From Dactylonectria macrodidyma (taxonomy: Eukaryota > Ascomycota > Sordariomycetes > Hypocreales > Nectriaceae): a stretch of DNA of 64,000 nt. Both the position numbers and the translations under genes were made by a program. Location of the stretch: assembly GCA_020744425.1 (NCBI GenBank), contig JAGMUV010000010.1, positions 1,736,001 through 1,800,000 on the forward strand, read 5' to 3'. Shown here one piece after another: positions 35,907 through 46,824 of this stretch. Within the stretch, counting starts at the first letter, position 1. Each line of letters begins with the position of its first letter. The notes beneath the pieces were generated by a model. The model was not told the DNA's origin, did not search any database, and worked only from the letters and a program-made list of their open reading frames with translations.

Positions 35907-37122
35907 ATGAGTGCTGGTCCGCGGCTCAATTTCCCTCAGGGGATGCTAACAGGTAAATTGCGCCGATAACTATTCTATGAGCTAACTTACTGACAATGTC
36001 AGGGCAAACTGCCATCATTACAGGTGGCGCTCAGGGCATAGGTGCTGAGACGGCCTTAATTATGGCACGGGAGGGGTGCAAAGTTGTCATCGCAGACTTA
36101 GATGGCGGTACTGCTTCATCAAAGGTCACTAATTAAAGCAAATGCTGATTATTGGTGCCAGAGAAAGCAAAAAAGACCGCCCAGGCCGTCAACGCGGATG
36201 GTGGCCTCGCAATTGCTGTCGCCGGAGACATTACGCATAGCGAAGCCATCACTAACCTGATCCAACAGACGGTCAAGTTTAGTGGTGGCAAGATTCATAT
36301 CATTATAAATAATGCAGGTTACGCTTGGGATGACCCAATTGAAAAGATTCAGGACAAGCAATGGGGTGAGTCTTTCCTTCCACCAACTTCGAACTTGTTT
36401 TAACAGATGGAGATACCATCATTGCCCTACATAACACCGCACCATTCAAGCTCATCCGGCAAGCAGCCCCGTATTTCATGGTCAAGGACGGCGAACCAAG
36501 ATCGATCGTCAACATCTCATCAACATCTGGAATCTACGGTAACGCTGGGCAAGCTAGCTATGCCTTGGCCAAAGCAGGATTGGTAGGGCTTACTAAGACA
36601 CTGGCTCAAGAATGGGGTCCGGAGTACGGCGTGAGAGTCAACAGTACGCAGCTACTACACGCTCTTTGAGCTTTTTCGAGACTAATCCTCACAATCACAG
36701 CCGTAGCCTTCGGGGCCATCAAAACCAGGCTCACACAGGCCCCCGCTGGAGAGTATGTTGTCAGACCAGATGGCACGAAGCATGCCGTTGGGTTTCACGG
36801 TGGTTATGATGAAGAGGATAAATGGTCAGTGTCTTGTAGTCCCAAGTTCTGCGGTCTGACTGACTCTCACGCCCATGCTATAGGGTTGGCGATATTCCCC
36901 TTCGACGAATTGGAACTCCCACAGACGCTGCGAAGGCGATTTTGGCCGTAGTTTCTCCGCTATTCTCATATGTGACTGGACAGGTAAGTCAGACACCCAA
37001 CCGTGAAAGAGAGTAATTTGACATGTGAGTTTCCAGACAATCATGGTAAGCGCTACGCGCCGAATTCTCAAGTGCTGGGTATTAACTATCAGAAGGTTAG
37101 CGGTGGGAAGGGTGGAATGTAG
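35907..37122 (+). CDS. Short-chain dehydrogenase (FabG-like), eight exons including a 9-nt microexon
   Basis: Exons 35907-35952, 36003-36107, 36162-36365, 36407-36643, 36701-36824, 36884-36983, 37037-37045 and 37096-37122 give 283 residues. The seventh exon is only 9 nt (Thr-Ile-Met) but is needed to read GQTIMVSGGKGGM, the standard SDR ending. Core motifs are IITGGAQGIGAETA, INNAGYAWDD, IVNISSTSG with the catalytic serine, and YALAK. It is an NAD(P)-dependent 3-ketoacyl/alcohol reductase-like enzyme. It could interconvert the alcohol and the ketone substrate of the divergently placed BVMO 2, or act on a 3-hydroxyacyl interm­ediate. The third intron is only 41 bp, near the lower limit for fungi. 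Confidence 0.86.
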
Positions 37123-37524
37123 TTCCCAAGGTCTAGGGCAGTAGAAGAAACTTGAAAGTGTAGTAGCATAGTAGTAAATGATACAAGAAAGTTTGCTGCA
37201 ATAGGCCACAAAGTAGTTAAGGTGAGGCCAGTGGTAATATCTTAGCTGTGAAGATCCAGACCCTGCCTTGTACATCAAGTAATATGGATCCTTCATAAGC
37301 AGCTATAGTTTTCCCAACAATGAAGAACACCAAATAGAGATAATGAAAGAGCCTGGCTTTCTACAGAAGAGAGCGCGGCAAGGTGTGATTTTCCGACAAT
37401 GGAACACGCTCCCTATGATAGGGCTCTGCGGAATTCAAACAGCACTCTTTGCAGGGAAATTATAGTCTGGAGCTCAGTATTCTCTCGACGTATATATAAG
37501 TTCATATAAAGGAGCTAACTACTA
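37123..37524. other. Convergent gap
   Basis: 402 bp between SDR 3 and BVMO 3 tails. A minus frame of 156 codons partly overlaps the last SDR exons and is antisense to them. Nothing supported. Confidence 0.4.
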
Positions 37525-39306
37525 TTAAGCGACAGATTGAATTTCACTTGCCAACAGATCTTCGACGTGACCCGAGCCATCTTTGTCCGCTACGTTAGAC
37601 TTTGCACTGGGAGAGAACTCCATACTTGCCCAGGCGGTGCTGGCTTCATTATCAAGCCAAGCCGTCCAAGTCGGGACACCGCCAAAATAGAACAATACAT
37701 TGCTACCCTTCCCTGGTATGTTTGCGCCAACAAACCACGCTCCAGATTCTCGGGCAGTTTCAGCGAGTAGGGTGGCTCCAAATGCTTCATCGACGTGAGA
37801 ACTCCATACATCCACCGCCTTCTCAGTGACGTTGATCTGGGCAAATTTGTTCTTCTTCATGTGGCGAAGGGTTTTGCCGATCCAGTTTACCTGTATGTCC
37901 AGGACAACAGGCATATTTCCAAAAGGTACATGCGGGCCGCAAACTGGGAACATGTTGGGAAATCCAGGGACAAGGACTCCAGCGAACGTCTCAAGTCTCT
38001 TAGCCCAAGAATCCCCCAGTGACTTTCCATGACTGCCTTTCACATCCATCTCACTTAGCGCACCGGTGGCGGCATCGAAACCCAGGGCGAAAATGATGAT
38101 ATCGAACTCATATTTGGCTCCAGAGCTTGTGCAAATCCCGTCTTCGTAAACGTCAATGTTCTCCTGGCTTATGTCAACCAGATTGACGTTAGGACGATTG
38201 AATGCCTCATAGTAGAAGTGTCCACAAGGCGGGCGCTTCGAAAGAAAGGGATATTTTGGGCAAAGAATCTCGGCCGTGACTGAATCTTTGACGATAGCGC
38301 GGATCTTTTGACGAATATATTCTGAGGCAATATCATTCGACCTTGGGTCTGTGAAAAGATCATCCAAGGTCTCGAATTGGAAATGGAAGCCGCCAGATTC
38401 CCAGCCAGAGTCCAGAGTTTGCCTGACACTATCGGTGTCAGGCATATCCCCAATTGTTTTTCCATGCGTTTCCATAGCTAAGCCCGAACGGTGGACTTTT
38501 GCGCCATTCCATGAAGCATCATAGTTCAGCTTGATCTCGGCGGCTTGGTGCTCATCAATGGTATAGTTCCGCCCTGGAAGCACATAGTTGGGTGTTCTTT
38601 GAAACACCGTCAACTGCTTGGCGTCAGGAGCAAGCTTGGGGATGATCTGAACTCCTGTGGCGCCGGTGCCAACAACAGCGATCCGTTTACCGCGGAAATC
38701 GATCTTTTGCTTGGGCCAGCTCGATGACTGGTACCATTCTCCTTTATAGGATTTGAGCCCCGAAAACGGTAGCGCTTTCGCAACCGACAACGGACCAGTA
38801 GCTGGGATGAAGTAGCGGGCAGTCGTAGAAACTCCATCCGCAGTGGTAATCGTCCAGAGTTTCTCTCCATCGTTATAGTGAGCGGCCTCAACACGCGTGT
38901 CGAATTCGATGTGCTTCCGTAAATCAAATCGGTCTTTGGTGTGAATGTTAGCAAGCCAGAATTTGTGTTGTTCGGATTCCGGGCAGACTCGCAACCCGAA
39001 AGAGGTGCAGAACTCACCAACCACGCGACCCAAATACTTCTGAACTTCCCCCTGGGAAGGATAACGTTCGCTGTAATTCCACTCTTCCTTTAACTCTGGC
39101 GCAAAGTTCATACTGTAAACCCATGCTTCGCTGTCGGTTCGGGCACCGGGGTAGCGATTCCAATACCATGCACCGCCCACATCTGATCCGGCCTCAAAAC
39201 ACTTGACTGTGAGCCCGATTTGGTTCAGTTCCCATAGTGCTCGAATACCACCAAAGCCTGCGCCAATGACGATGGCATCGTAATTGACGATATTGTTTGA
39301 AGACAT
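37525..39306 (-). CDS. Baeyer-Villiger-type monooxygenase 3, intronless, atypical fingerprint
   Basis: A single open frame; the ATG at 39306 is chosen over earlier in-frame codons because it leaves the usual short leader before YDAIVIGAGFGG. The product is 593 residues. FAD motif GAGFGG (15-20), GGAWYWNRYPGARTDSEAW (44 onward) and NADPH motif GTGATG (213-218) place it in the cyclohexanone/cyclopentadecanone/steroid BVMO branch. In the fingerprint YKGEWYQSSSWP (187-198) the central histidine is glutamine (Q193) and the first residue is tyrosine. That histidine matters for catalysis in studied BVMOs, so the enzyme may be slow, specialised, or act as a simple oxygenase or oxidase. The C-terminal GANIPGKGSNVLFYFGG motif is intact. 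It diverges from regulator 3. Being intronless sets it apart from BVMO 1 and 2. Confidence 0.9.
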   Translation of the reverse strand: MSSNNIVNYDAIVIGAGFGGIRALWELNQIGLTVKCFEAGSDVGGAWYWNRYPGARTDSEAWVYSMNFAPELKEEWNYSERYPSQGEVQKYLGRVVGEFCTSFGLRVCPESEQHKFWLANIHTKDRFDLRKHIEFDTRVEAAHYNDGEKLWTITTADGVSTTARYFIPATGPLSVAKALPFSGLKSYKGEWYQSSSWPKQKIDFRGKRIAVVGTGATGVQIIPKLAPDAKQLTVFQRTPNYVLPGRNYTIDEHQAAEIKLNYDASWNGAKVHRSGLAMETHGKTIGDMPDTDSVRQTLDSGWESGGFHFQFETLDDLFTDPRSNDIASEYIRQKIRAIVKDSVTAEILCPKYPFLSKRPPCGHFYYEAFNRPNVNLVDISQENIDVYEDGICTSSGAKYEFDIIIFALGFDAATGALSEMDVKGSHGKSLGDSWAKRLETFAGVLVPGFPNMFPVCGPHVPFGNMPVVLDIQVNWIGKTLRHMKKNKFAQINVTEKAVDVWSSHVDEAFGATLLAETARESGAWFVGANIPGKGSNVLFYFGGVPTWTAWLDNEASTAWASMEFSPSAKSNVADKDGSGHVEDLLASEIQSVA

Positions 39307-40422
39307 GGCATCAACAAGAAAACAATGTAAGCGCAATTTAGGCACGGCAATAATTGGACGGGATACGAGACGTTTGGTGTAATTCGAATACTAGATAGTG
39401 TTGAGGTTCACAGCAGCATTTATCATTCTCAGGTTTAGGCCTTAAACTACCAGAGACAGTGACAAGTCTCTGTAAAAGTTGTGCGGTCTCGGTGTATTCC
39501 ATCGGTCTCGTCCGTAAGTTGGCTGCTTCGGCATCAGCGGACCGAAACAACCGAGAGTAGGAGTGTTGCCGCGGGTAAGTTCAAATCATTACACTCAGGT
39601 ATTTCCGAGGGGCGTAAAATTATTGTACGTGAGCATTTGCTATCGCTACCGGTTTTGTTCTCCAAACAGATGGCACCGTTGAAGAGTTTGACGGCGAAAT
39701 TGAGACGCTTTCCAGCCCCATCTTCCCCGGGCCTTCTTCTCTTCACAGGTATATATAAGGCTAGTCCCGCGTAAAGAAGAGCGACCCATCATGCATAGCG
39801 CATCGCCGTTTTCTGAATTACTATCCCCGTGCCAAGTCAGCTTGCCCGCAGAAGGCTAGTGTCTTTGAATGGCGGAAGTGAAAAAATAGGGAAACACCTC
39901 AGGCGTCAGATAATGAAGAGATCTTATCTAGGTTCTATTATGACGAGGGAGCTGGGTGCATCGTCACTGAAAACTGCAACAAGCCAGTAACAGAAGATGA
40001 GATTCTAATGTTGTGGCAGTTGGGCAATGTCATTAATCACATACACGAAAGGGCTCTAGGGAGGTACGCCTTGAACTACAGGGCTCCTTGTCTACCCGAA
40101 CATTCTGAAGACAACAGTAGTAGTCATTTGTCAGGGATGATTCATAGCGCTATCCTGACAGCGATTTATGACGCTAAGCTTAATTGATCACCATCTTGTT
40201 TGCGGCAATGGCCGATGACTTAAATGTGCTCTCGGCCGTCGGCCGAAGCGCCAATACTCTTCAAGTTAGGTGTGTTTTACCCCGCAAACTCGCATATCTG
40301 GGGTAATTACGGCGGCATGTCTGAACAAGTCTTGGGAAGGACAAGCAATCCAATGCAATTAAGTTGCTCTGCAAAATTAATCAGATATCCATTTCTCCTG
40401 TGCTCCTTGGATAGCTATACCA
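39307..40422. promoter_or_regulatory. Divergent promoter region, BVMO 3 / regulator 3
   Basis: 1116 bp. It contains a TATA-like TATATATAAG near 39750 and the inverted repeat TCGGCCG-T-CGGCCGA at about 40232-40246, of CGG/CCG type. No supported gene. Confidence 0.4.
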
Positions 40423-42710
40423 ATGGTAGATCGACCGAAAGCTACGTCGACAGCAGGTACGTTTCGTCGTGCCGCCATCGCCTGTCAGAGTTGTCGGCTC
40501 CGCAAGGTCAAGGTAAGCCATCTGCCCTCTAGTTTGCTGGCTACAAAACACTCAGCGCTTCTGCAGTGTGATGCTCAGTCAGTCCCGTCGGATGAAGGCT
40601 GCGGCCCATGCCAACGAGCAGGGCAGGAGTGCTTGTTGGATCCTTTATCAGATGGAAGAAGGTTTGTTGTCGGTGCATGAAGTGAATCAACGGCGGATTA
40701 ACACTGGAGGCAGATCTGTCAGTCGAAAATTCGTCGACAAACTCCAGCAGCGCATAGAAACGCTCGAGGCTCTTAACCAGGGAACGGCCGACCGACATGC
40801 CTCGGGACTCAATGGGGATGCCATTGTTCCTCTTGCGGATGTAGCTGTGCAGCTACAGGACCCAAAGTATGTCGACTGCTCGCAATTGAGGCTCTTGGAG
40901 AACTGGCTGGTTGCATCCAAGGAAATGGCAACATTGCTGACGGCTTCGGGCAGCACGTCACCTAGAACCATAACCACCACCGAACCTCCTCGGAGTAGCG
41001 ATAACGCCGACCCAGTTCCATCGACAAGACTTCACAGTTCACGCCAAACCCCGCCGGCGCCCACCCTGCGTGATGGAACGTTTCCAGAAAAACCTCGTGA
41101 TCCGTCACCGTGTTTCTACGGTGCAACCTCCCACCCCCACGTCGTTTCACCCAGCGAGGACTCTCATGTCACTTTTTTCGACGAGTTTGACATGATGGTC
41201 GGAATCGATCTCGATCCAAACTCGCAGCATCTGAGACACCACGTCCTTCAATCATTCTTCAAGTACCAGACGCTGTGGGTTGATATTGTGAACAAGGAAT
41301 CCTTCCTGACGCACCAGGTAAACGGTACCAACTCAAGGTGGTACTCCAAGTTTCTGGAAAATACCATGCTGGCATGCGGCACACGTCTGAGTACCTCCAA
41401 GTCCGTACGTGCTTTGGGTTTCAAATTCTATGAATGGGCCAAAGATGAAGCCTTGAGCGCCATGTCTGAGCCAACCCCTGCGAACCTTCAGGGATTCTTG
41501 CTTCTGAGTGAATACGAAGTCACCCAAGGCAATGACCGCCCGGGCTGGATGTTTTGTGGCAAGTGTCCCCGAGTTGAAACGTTTATGAATATCTTCACTG
41601 ACTGACACAGGGGTTGCTTGTCGGATGTTGTCCGACCTTGGTCTGCATGAGCTTGTAGGCACCACTGCCTCTGCTAAGGAGGCTGTCCAAGAAAACAACC
41701 TCGCTTACGCTCTACTGTCAGCTTGTGTGGTGTATGAAGGAGTTTGGACCCTATATCTTGGCAGACCAAGCTCTATCCCAAGCTCAGTGATGAGTATTGC
41801 GTCTTCGCGGTGCAGGGAGGGTCGAAAGTCTGATTCAGCTTGGCTCAATGCTTGGGTAGGACTCTGTGTGCCTATGGCTGAAGTATCCCACGTACTGAAC
41901 GACCAATCTATTGCCGACTCGGATAGGTCGACTTCGTTGCGTAAGCTCACCAAGAAGATAGAGGAGTGGTATGAGAGCCTTCCGCCAGAATTGGCATACA
42001 ACGAAAATGGCTTAACAAACATGGATATGGCTGGATACGGTCTACACACCCAGTACTGCAAAGTACAGATTCTCCTACGACGTGCGTTTTCCAGGTCGTC
42101 AAACACAAGGAAGCGGCGGCACTCTCAAATCACAAACGACACGGGTCCTGCGACGTTATCGGAAGAGTCAACTGTCATAGGTTACGACTATGCACTTCGC
42201 ATCGCGCGCCTCATCGTCACCTATCGAGAAGCTTTTGGAATGGAGAAAATACCTTCCATCATGCTCGACAACGCAGTAGTGGCAGCCACTGCAATGATTA
42301 GACATCTTGATAAGCCCGACAGTCTTGGCGAGACGAAGCAACAGACAATCTGGCTGCGCCAACTGGTAAAAACTATGGAATCTGTGCAACCACACTTCCC
42401 AGTCGTAGGTCGTATGCTTGATTCGCTGAGACAGATTTGTGGCAACGGTCCGCTTTGCAACATGTTCCATTTTGTACACAGGCAGTCGACGGATGCCCTT
42501 ATCCACGAAGAAATGGTCCCCAATCAACATCTCAACCTCTCCGGCTCTAGCAACGCCCTGGATGGGTTTCTTGCATTGGGAAGCGATCTAGACAGTGCCT
42601 GGGATGGATTTGACATGACCATTGCCCAGGATATCTTCCCGGCTGGTGGACTTCATGACTCTGTTCTAGATCTCGTTCCATCAGAAGCCCTGATCTCCAG
42701 CCTGTCATAG
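40423..42710 (+). CDS. Zn2Cys6 transcription factor (regulator 3)
   Basis: Four exons: 40423-40512, 40567-40661, 40723-41558 and 41611-42710, giving 706 residues. The zinc cluster (C21-x2-C-x6-C-x10-C-x2-C-x6-C52) is split by the first intron right before the third cysteine and has a long ten-residue loop between cysteines 3 and 4. A coiled segment (KFVDKLQQRIETLEALNQ) follows. The regulatory domain includes HHVLQSFFKYQTLWVDIVNKESF, EYEVTQGNDRPGWMFCGVACRMLSDLGLH and VYEGVWTLYLGRPSSIP. The GWMFCG/VACRM junction needs a GC-AG intron (41559-41610, donor GCAAGT), the second of its kind in the window. It diverges from BVMO 3 and probably helps control the block. Confidence 0.88.
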
Positions 42711-43538
42711 GGGCAGTTTATTAAGTCTATGGAGTTGAGTTGAGTTGTATAATAGTTACTTCCCTTCCCCTTTTTCTCTGAGCTGCATATACTTTGTCCA
42801 TCACTTGGCAGATTGCTGGCGCAAGAACGGGCTTTAATCCAAGTTTCAGTGATCAAATATTTGCAGTATTCGCGTCTCTTATACCCGAACCATGTATTGA
42901 AGAGTTGGATCGAATCATGTTCAGCAGCCTAGGGACAATTGTTTCCAACCGAGTTACGTAGTGACAAAAGTTGACATGACACATCACTAGGATTGACGTC
43001 CCGATCTCGTCCTAAACCGTCGTTTCACCCAAGATACCCTTTAGTACCATCTAGAGACATCTCAAGAATGTAGTTGCTTGGAGGAAATGGCACACCTCGC
43101 ACTTAGTGATAACCCCGTTACTGAATGTCGAATTGAGGAGAAAATGAAGAGGTGATGAAATGCTGGCATTTTTTATCTCCGCAAAATCAATGACCACCTC
43201 AAGAGGATACTTTCTCTCCAGTAGTTCTGAATGTCATTTTGTGGCAATGAAGTCTGTCGAACAAAGCCGTTAACTGTTTTCCCTCGCTATAAACACCTAG
43301 ATGATTAATTCCTCGAGTGGGTGCGCGCACCTGCACATCTCCATTGGCGATCTAACAGGGAACGTAGCACGAGTCTTTTTTTGCCGTTCAGAAAAACAGA
43401 TACGCATTGAGCTACTGGAACTGAAGTTGCTACTAGACTAGACAAGCTCTCCTAAGAGAGACTCAGTATGCGAATACCCAACCAACCCTGAGAGTCGACA
43501 CCTTGACCATAAAAGCTCTCGCGGATCTACATGTATGG
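42711..43538. other. Convergent gap
   Basis: 828 bp between regulator 3 and the fused FAD monooxygenase, both tails facing inward. I see no gene, repeat or RNA. Confidence 0.4.
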
Positions 43539-46172
43539 TTAGTTAAGACCTCGCGTGAAGCAAGTCTTGGCCAGGACACCCTCTCTCCAATGCCAGACTG
43601 CTGACATAGTCGCACCAGGGCCAATGAAGAAACAACCCAGAAAGATGAGGGCTGACGATTTCCCAATGTCGGCAGATGTCCGGCCCATTCTCTTCAAATC
43701 CCACACTGCCATGCATAGCCAAACATATGTAGCAGCGTAGAAGCCCCAAAAGTCTGCCATGAAGAGAGATCTGAGCCCCTCTCCAAGAGCCTTCGGATGC
43801 GCAGAGAAGTCTGGCCAGAAAACTGACCCGAGGCTCATGTCTGGTGACGATATAATCTTAGCGAGGCAGTAGAGATGCAACGCCAAGCCAAGTGCCCCAG
43901 TGACAACGTAGATGTTCTTGAGATATGGGAGATCTGGGAAATCGTGCTTCGCTATCCGCATATTTTCGGCCACGCCATATTTCCTGACGTACAAATACCC
44001 AAGAATAGTGCAGATAAGGGGGACAAACATTGGGGACGGTTGCCAAAGAGACTCAAAATTCTGGATCGTATGTGGATCCTTCCATGGAACGAACATGAGA
44101 ACAGTAGGGAGGGCGTAGCCAATGATGATGGCCCACATGAGTGACGCGGCGTGTTGGATCTGAACCTCTCTGTTAAGCGGCCACCAGTACGGTTCCGGCT
44201 CGGAAATGTACGTATAGACAGCATAGTAGATTGGCATGTAGATTCCAACTCCAGCCCACTGGACAAGAGTGAACCAGATGGTAATCCTAGAAATAGGTTA
44301 GAAACCGGTCGCAGGAAGGATCGGGTTGATACCCACAGTGTTACTGGCGTTAGCATATTGCGTTTCCGGTATGCCTCGATTGACCACACAGCGATGGGCT
44401 GGATAAGCATTCCGAGAAAATACATCTGCAGCATCCCAAAGTTCTGGTCCCAATTATTCAAACCTGGCATGTACGCTGCTGCCAAGAAGACCAGATAATC
44501 GTCGATTGCCTTGATCCCAATATACTTTCGCTTGAGGGGGAATTCTGTATCGAAGGAGAATGTTCCAGTTTCCAAAATCTCCCCCAAATGATCTCCAAGT
44601 CGGTAATGAGCAGACCATTCCCACATACCGTAATGGACGAAGCCAGCAACTAGTAAATAGAACCCAATGAAGTACCATTTCTTGATGCCCCTGGGCACTG
44701 GGCTGCTCAGAAGCTCGTCCTTGTATGGTACGAGCCTCGGGACGGGACTCAGTTTTGGGTTATCCAACTTCTCTGCAAGCGGCATATTGCGGGAGAAATT
44801 GAAGGTAACATCCTCCTTATCGGTTAGGGGCAAAAGATGGAAAGCTGCGAGTTCGTGGAAAGGTGTGTCGAGTAATTCAGCACGCTGTTGCTCGTGCGAA
44901 TGTTCCTTGAGGGTGATGGTCCTTTCCTGGCGAATATCTTGGGTCTTGGCAAATGCGTGTTCAACCTGTTCAAGCGTAGGCTTGGTCCCTCGCGAGTTTG
45001 AAATTGCCTTTCGAAGCGTGTTAACTAGCACAGCTGCTGTTTCGACAGCAGCGTTACCACCATGACCTGCGATGGGATGGAACTTCTAATGTTTAGTATT
45101 TAACCACTGCCAGTGGTGTTATTTGGACACACCTTGTGTGCTGAGTCACCGATGGTTATGATGCGCTTGAAATACCACTGTCTGAAGACGTATTCTTGCA
45201 GAGGTACCAATACCGATGATATCTTATTATCCAAGAGTTCCTTGAACTTCAGATTGGGGGTGATGTTGTCGTTCTCTCGCTGCTTCAGTATTCTCTCCTC
45301 GTCTTCTTTGCTGTAGGATGGAATGTCATCTCCGTAGGCGCGCTGGGCTAACTTGAAGAAATAGAACCAGTAGACACGACCCTCCGGACCACCGTTAACG
45401 ATGTAAGACTCGTGCTTCTTAAACACTGAGTTGGATGCACCAGGCTCAATTCCCTTACATGGATTGGAAATTCCGAAAACGCACCCGTAATCGCAGGGGA
45501 CCGCTTTATCAAGTCAGTACTCGTAGCTGTCATCGGACTCTTCGACTCACAGGATTGCTCGTTTGCTGGGATCCACCCAGGCGACAGCTCATTCGCGATC
45601 TTCCACATCTCTGCTCTCACAGTGCTGTGGATTCCATCAGCCCCGACAAGGATGTCACCTTTGTAGGAAGACCCGTCGGAGGTCTTGGCTATCACACCAT
45701 CATCAACCATCTTGACGGCCACAACACGCTTGTCCGTGAGTATCTTCGACTTGTCCCGAATGTTATTGTGCAGCACTTGAAGCACCATTTGGCGATCTAG
45801 GAAGGTAATTGGATAGCCATGCCTAAAATGCTGTTAGTTACTGCGTTTGCAGATCATGAACGGATCTCACCTTTCGTGCATAGAGTGGTTCATGCCTCGG
45901 AACTCGCATATTATCTTGCCCGAACGATCGCGAAAGTGGAACGAGTCCAAAGGTGGACATAGTTCTAGAATCTTTTGATATACGCCGAGTTGGTCCAGAA
46001 TTCTGTTGCCATGAGGCAGCATACCAATGCTAGCACCAACTTGGGGCGCAATGTCTGGATATGACTCAAGCACGACATAATCAATATCGTACAGTTCCAG
46101 CATGTTAGCCAGCGTGAGGCCGGAAATGCTGCCGCCTGCGATGATGACTTTGAATTCCGATTTGGCACCCAT
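43539..46172 (-). CDS. FAD-dependent monooxygenase fused to a polytopic membrane domain
   Basis: Five exons: 46172-45871, 45822-45551, 45503-45133, 45082-44337 and 44286-43539, giving 812 residues. The first ~445 residues are a class A flavoprotein monooxygenase of the PaxM/UbiH type: GGSISG at 13-18, LVGADGIHSTVR, and the second FAD motif GDSAHKFHPIAGHGGNAAVE formed across the third splice. The remaining ~365 residues hold eight or nine hydrophobic helices with conserved-looking charged and aromatic patches (PYWWPLNREVQ, WQPSP, GPGATMSAVWHWRE). Such fusions are seen in fungal meroterpenoid-type pathways, where the flavin part epoxidises a polyprenyl chain and a membrane protein may cyclise it. 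I infer, but cannot show, a similar role. The last intron uses donor GTGGGT. It diverges from the epoxide-hydrolase-like gene. Confidence 0.85.
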
Positions 46173-46824
46173 TTTAGTTTTCTGTGTTACTTCCAGAACT
46201 GGTGTGTGATGAGAATGTGAGAAGTATGAAGTTAATAATGGAAGTAAGAGAGTCGACTTATACCTTTGTATGAGTAGGAAATTTGAGAGCAGGGTACGAT
46301 GTCTCGCCTACATCGTCCGTCCCAAAAGGATAATAGTGAAGCTCAGCCCGGATGAGCAGCTGTAATTTCGGGATTCCAGCACATGCCACGCCAATTGCCA
46401 AAAGCTAAAGATCTGAAAAGCGTTGCAACCTCGACGCATGGTGGACTGAGTACACGGAGAACCTACCCGAGAGACCGGAGATGCGGCCCGGCTACATAAG
46501 CCCGACCCTCATAGACTCCAACTCCCCCAAGAGTGGCGCGCCGTTTAGCTCCCCCCATTTCCTTTGACGATAATTTTCCTAGCTCCGGAGGGACATTGAC
46601 ATTGGCAGGTAAGCTCCGATGCTCGTTGATCACGTTTCCAGCATCCGGCCCGACTCCGCCGGTGCGAGAAGAGTGGTGCGTAGCGTTGCCGAAATCTTCA
46701 TACAGAGGAACCTTGATAAAACGGACTAGATGCAAAATGAAATGACAAATCATCTTCTCAAGTTCTAGCGTTCTTAACGTGCCCTGCGTAATTTAACCTT
46801 TTGGACAATCATCCTGTCCGTGCA
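46173..46824. promoter_or_regulatory. Divergent promoter region, FAD monooxygenase fusion / epoxide hydrolase
   Basis: 652 bp. It has several CGG-rich words (GACCGGAGATGCGG near 46475, CTCCGGAG near 46585) but no gene. Confidence 0.4.
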
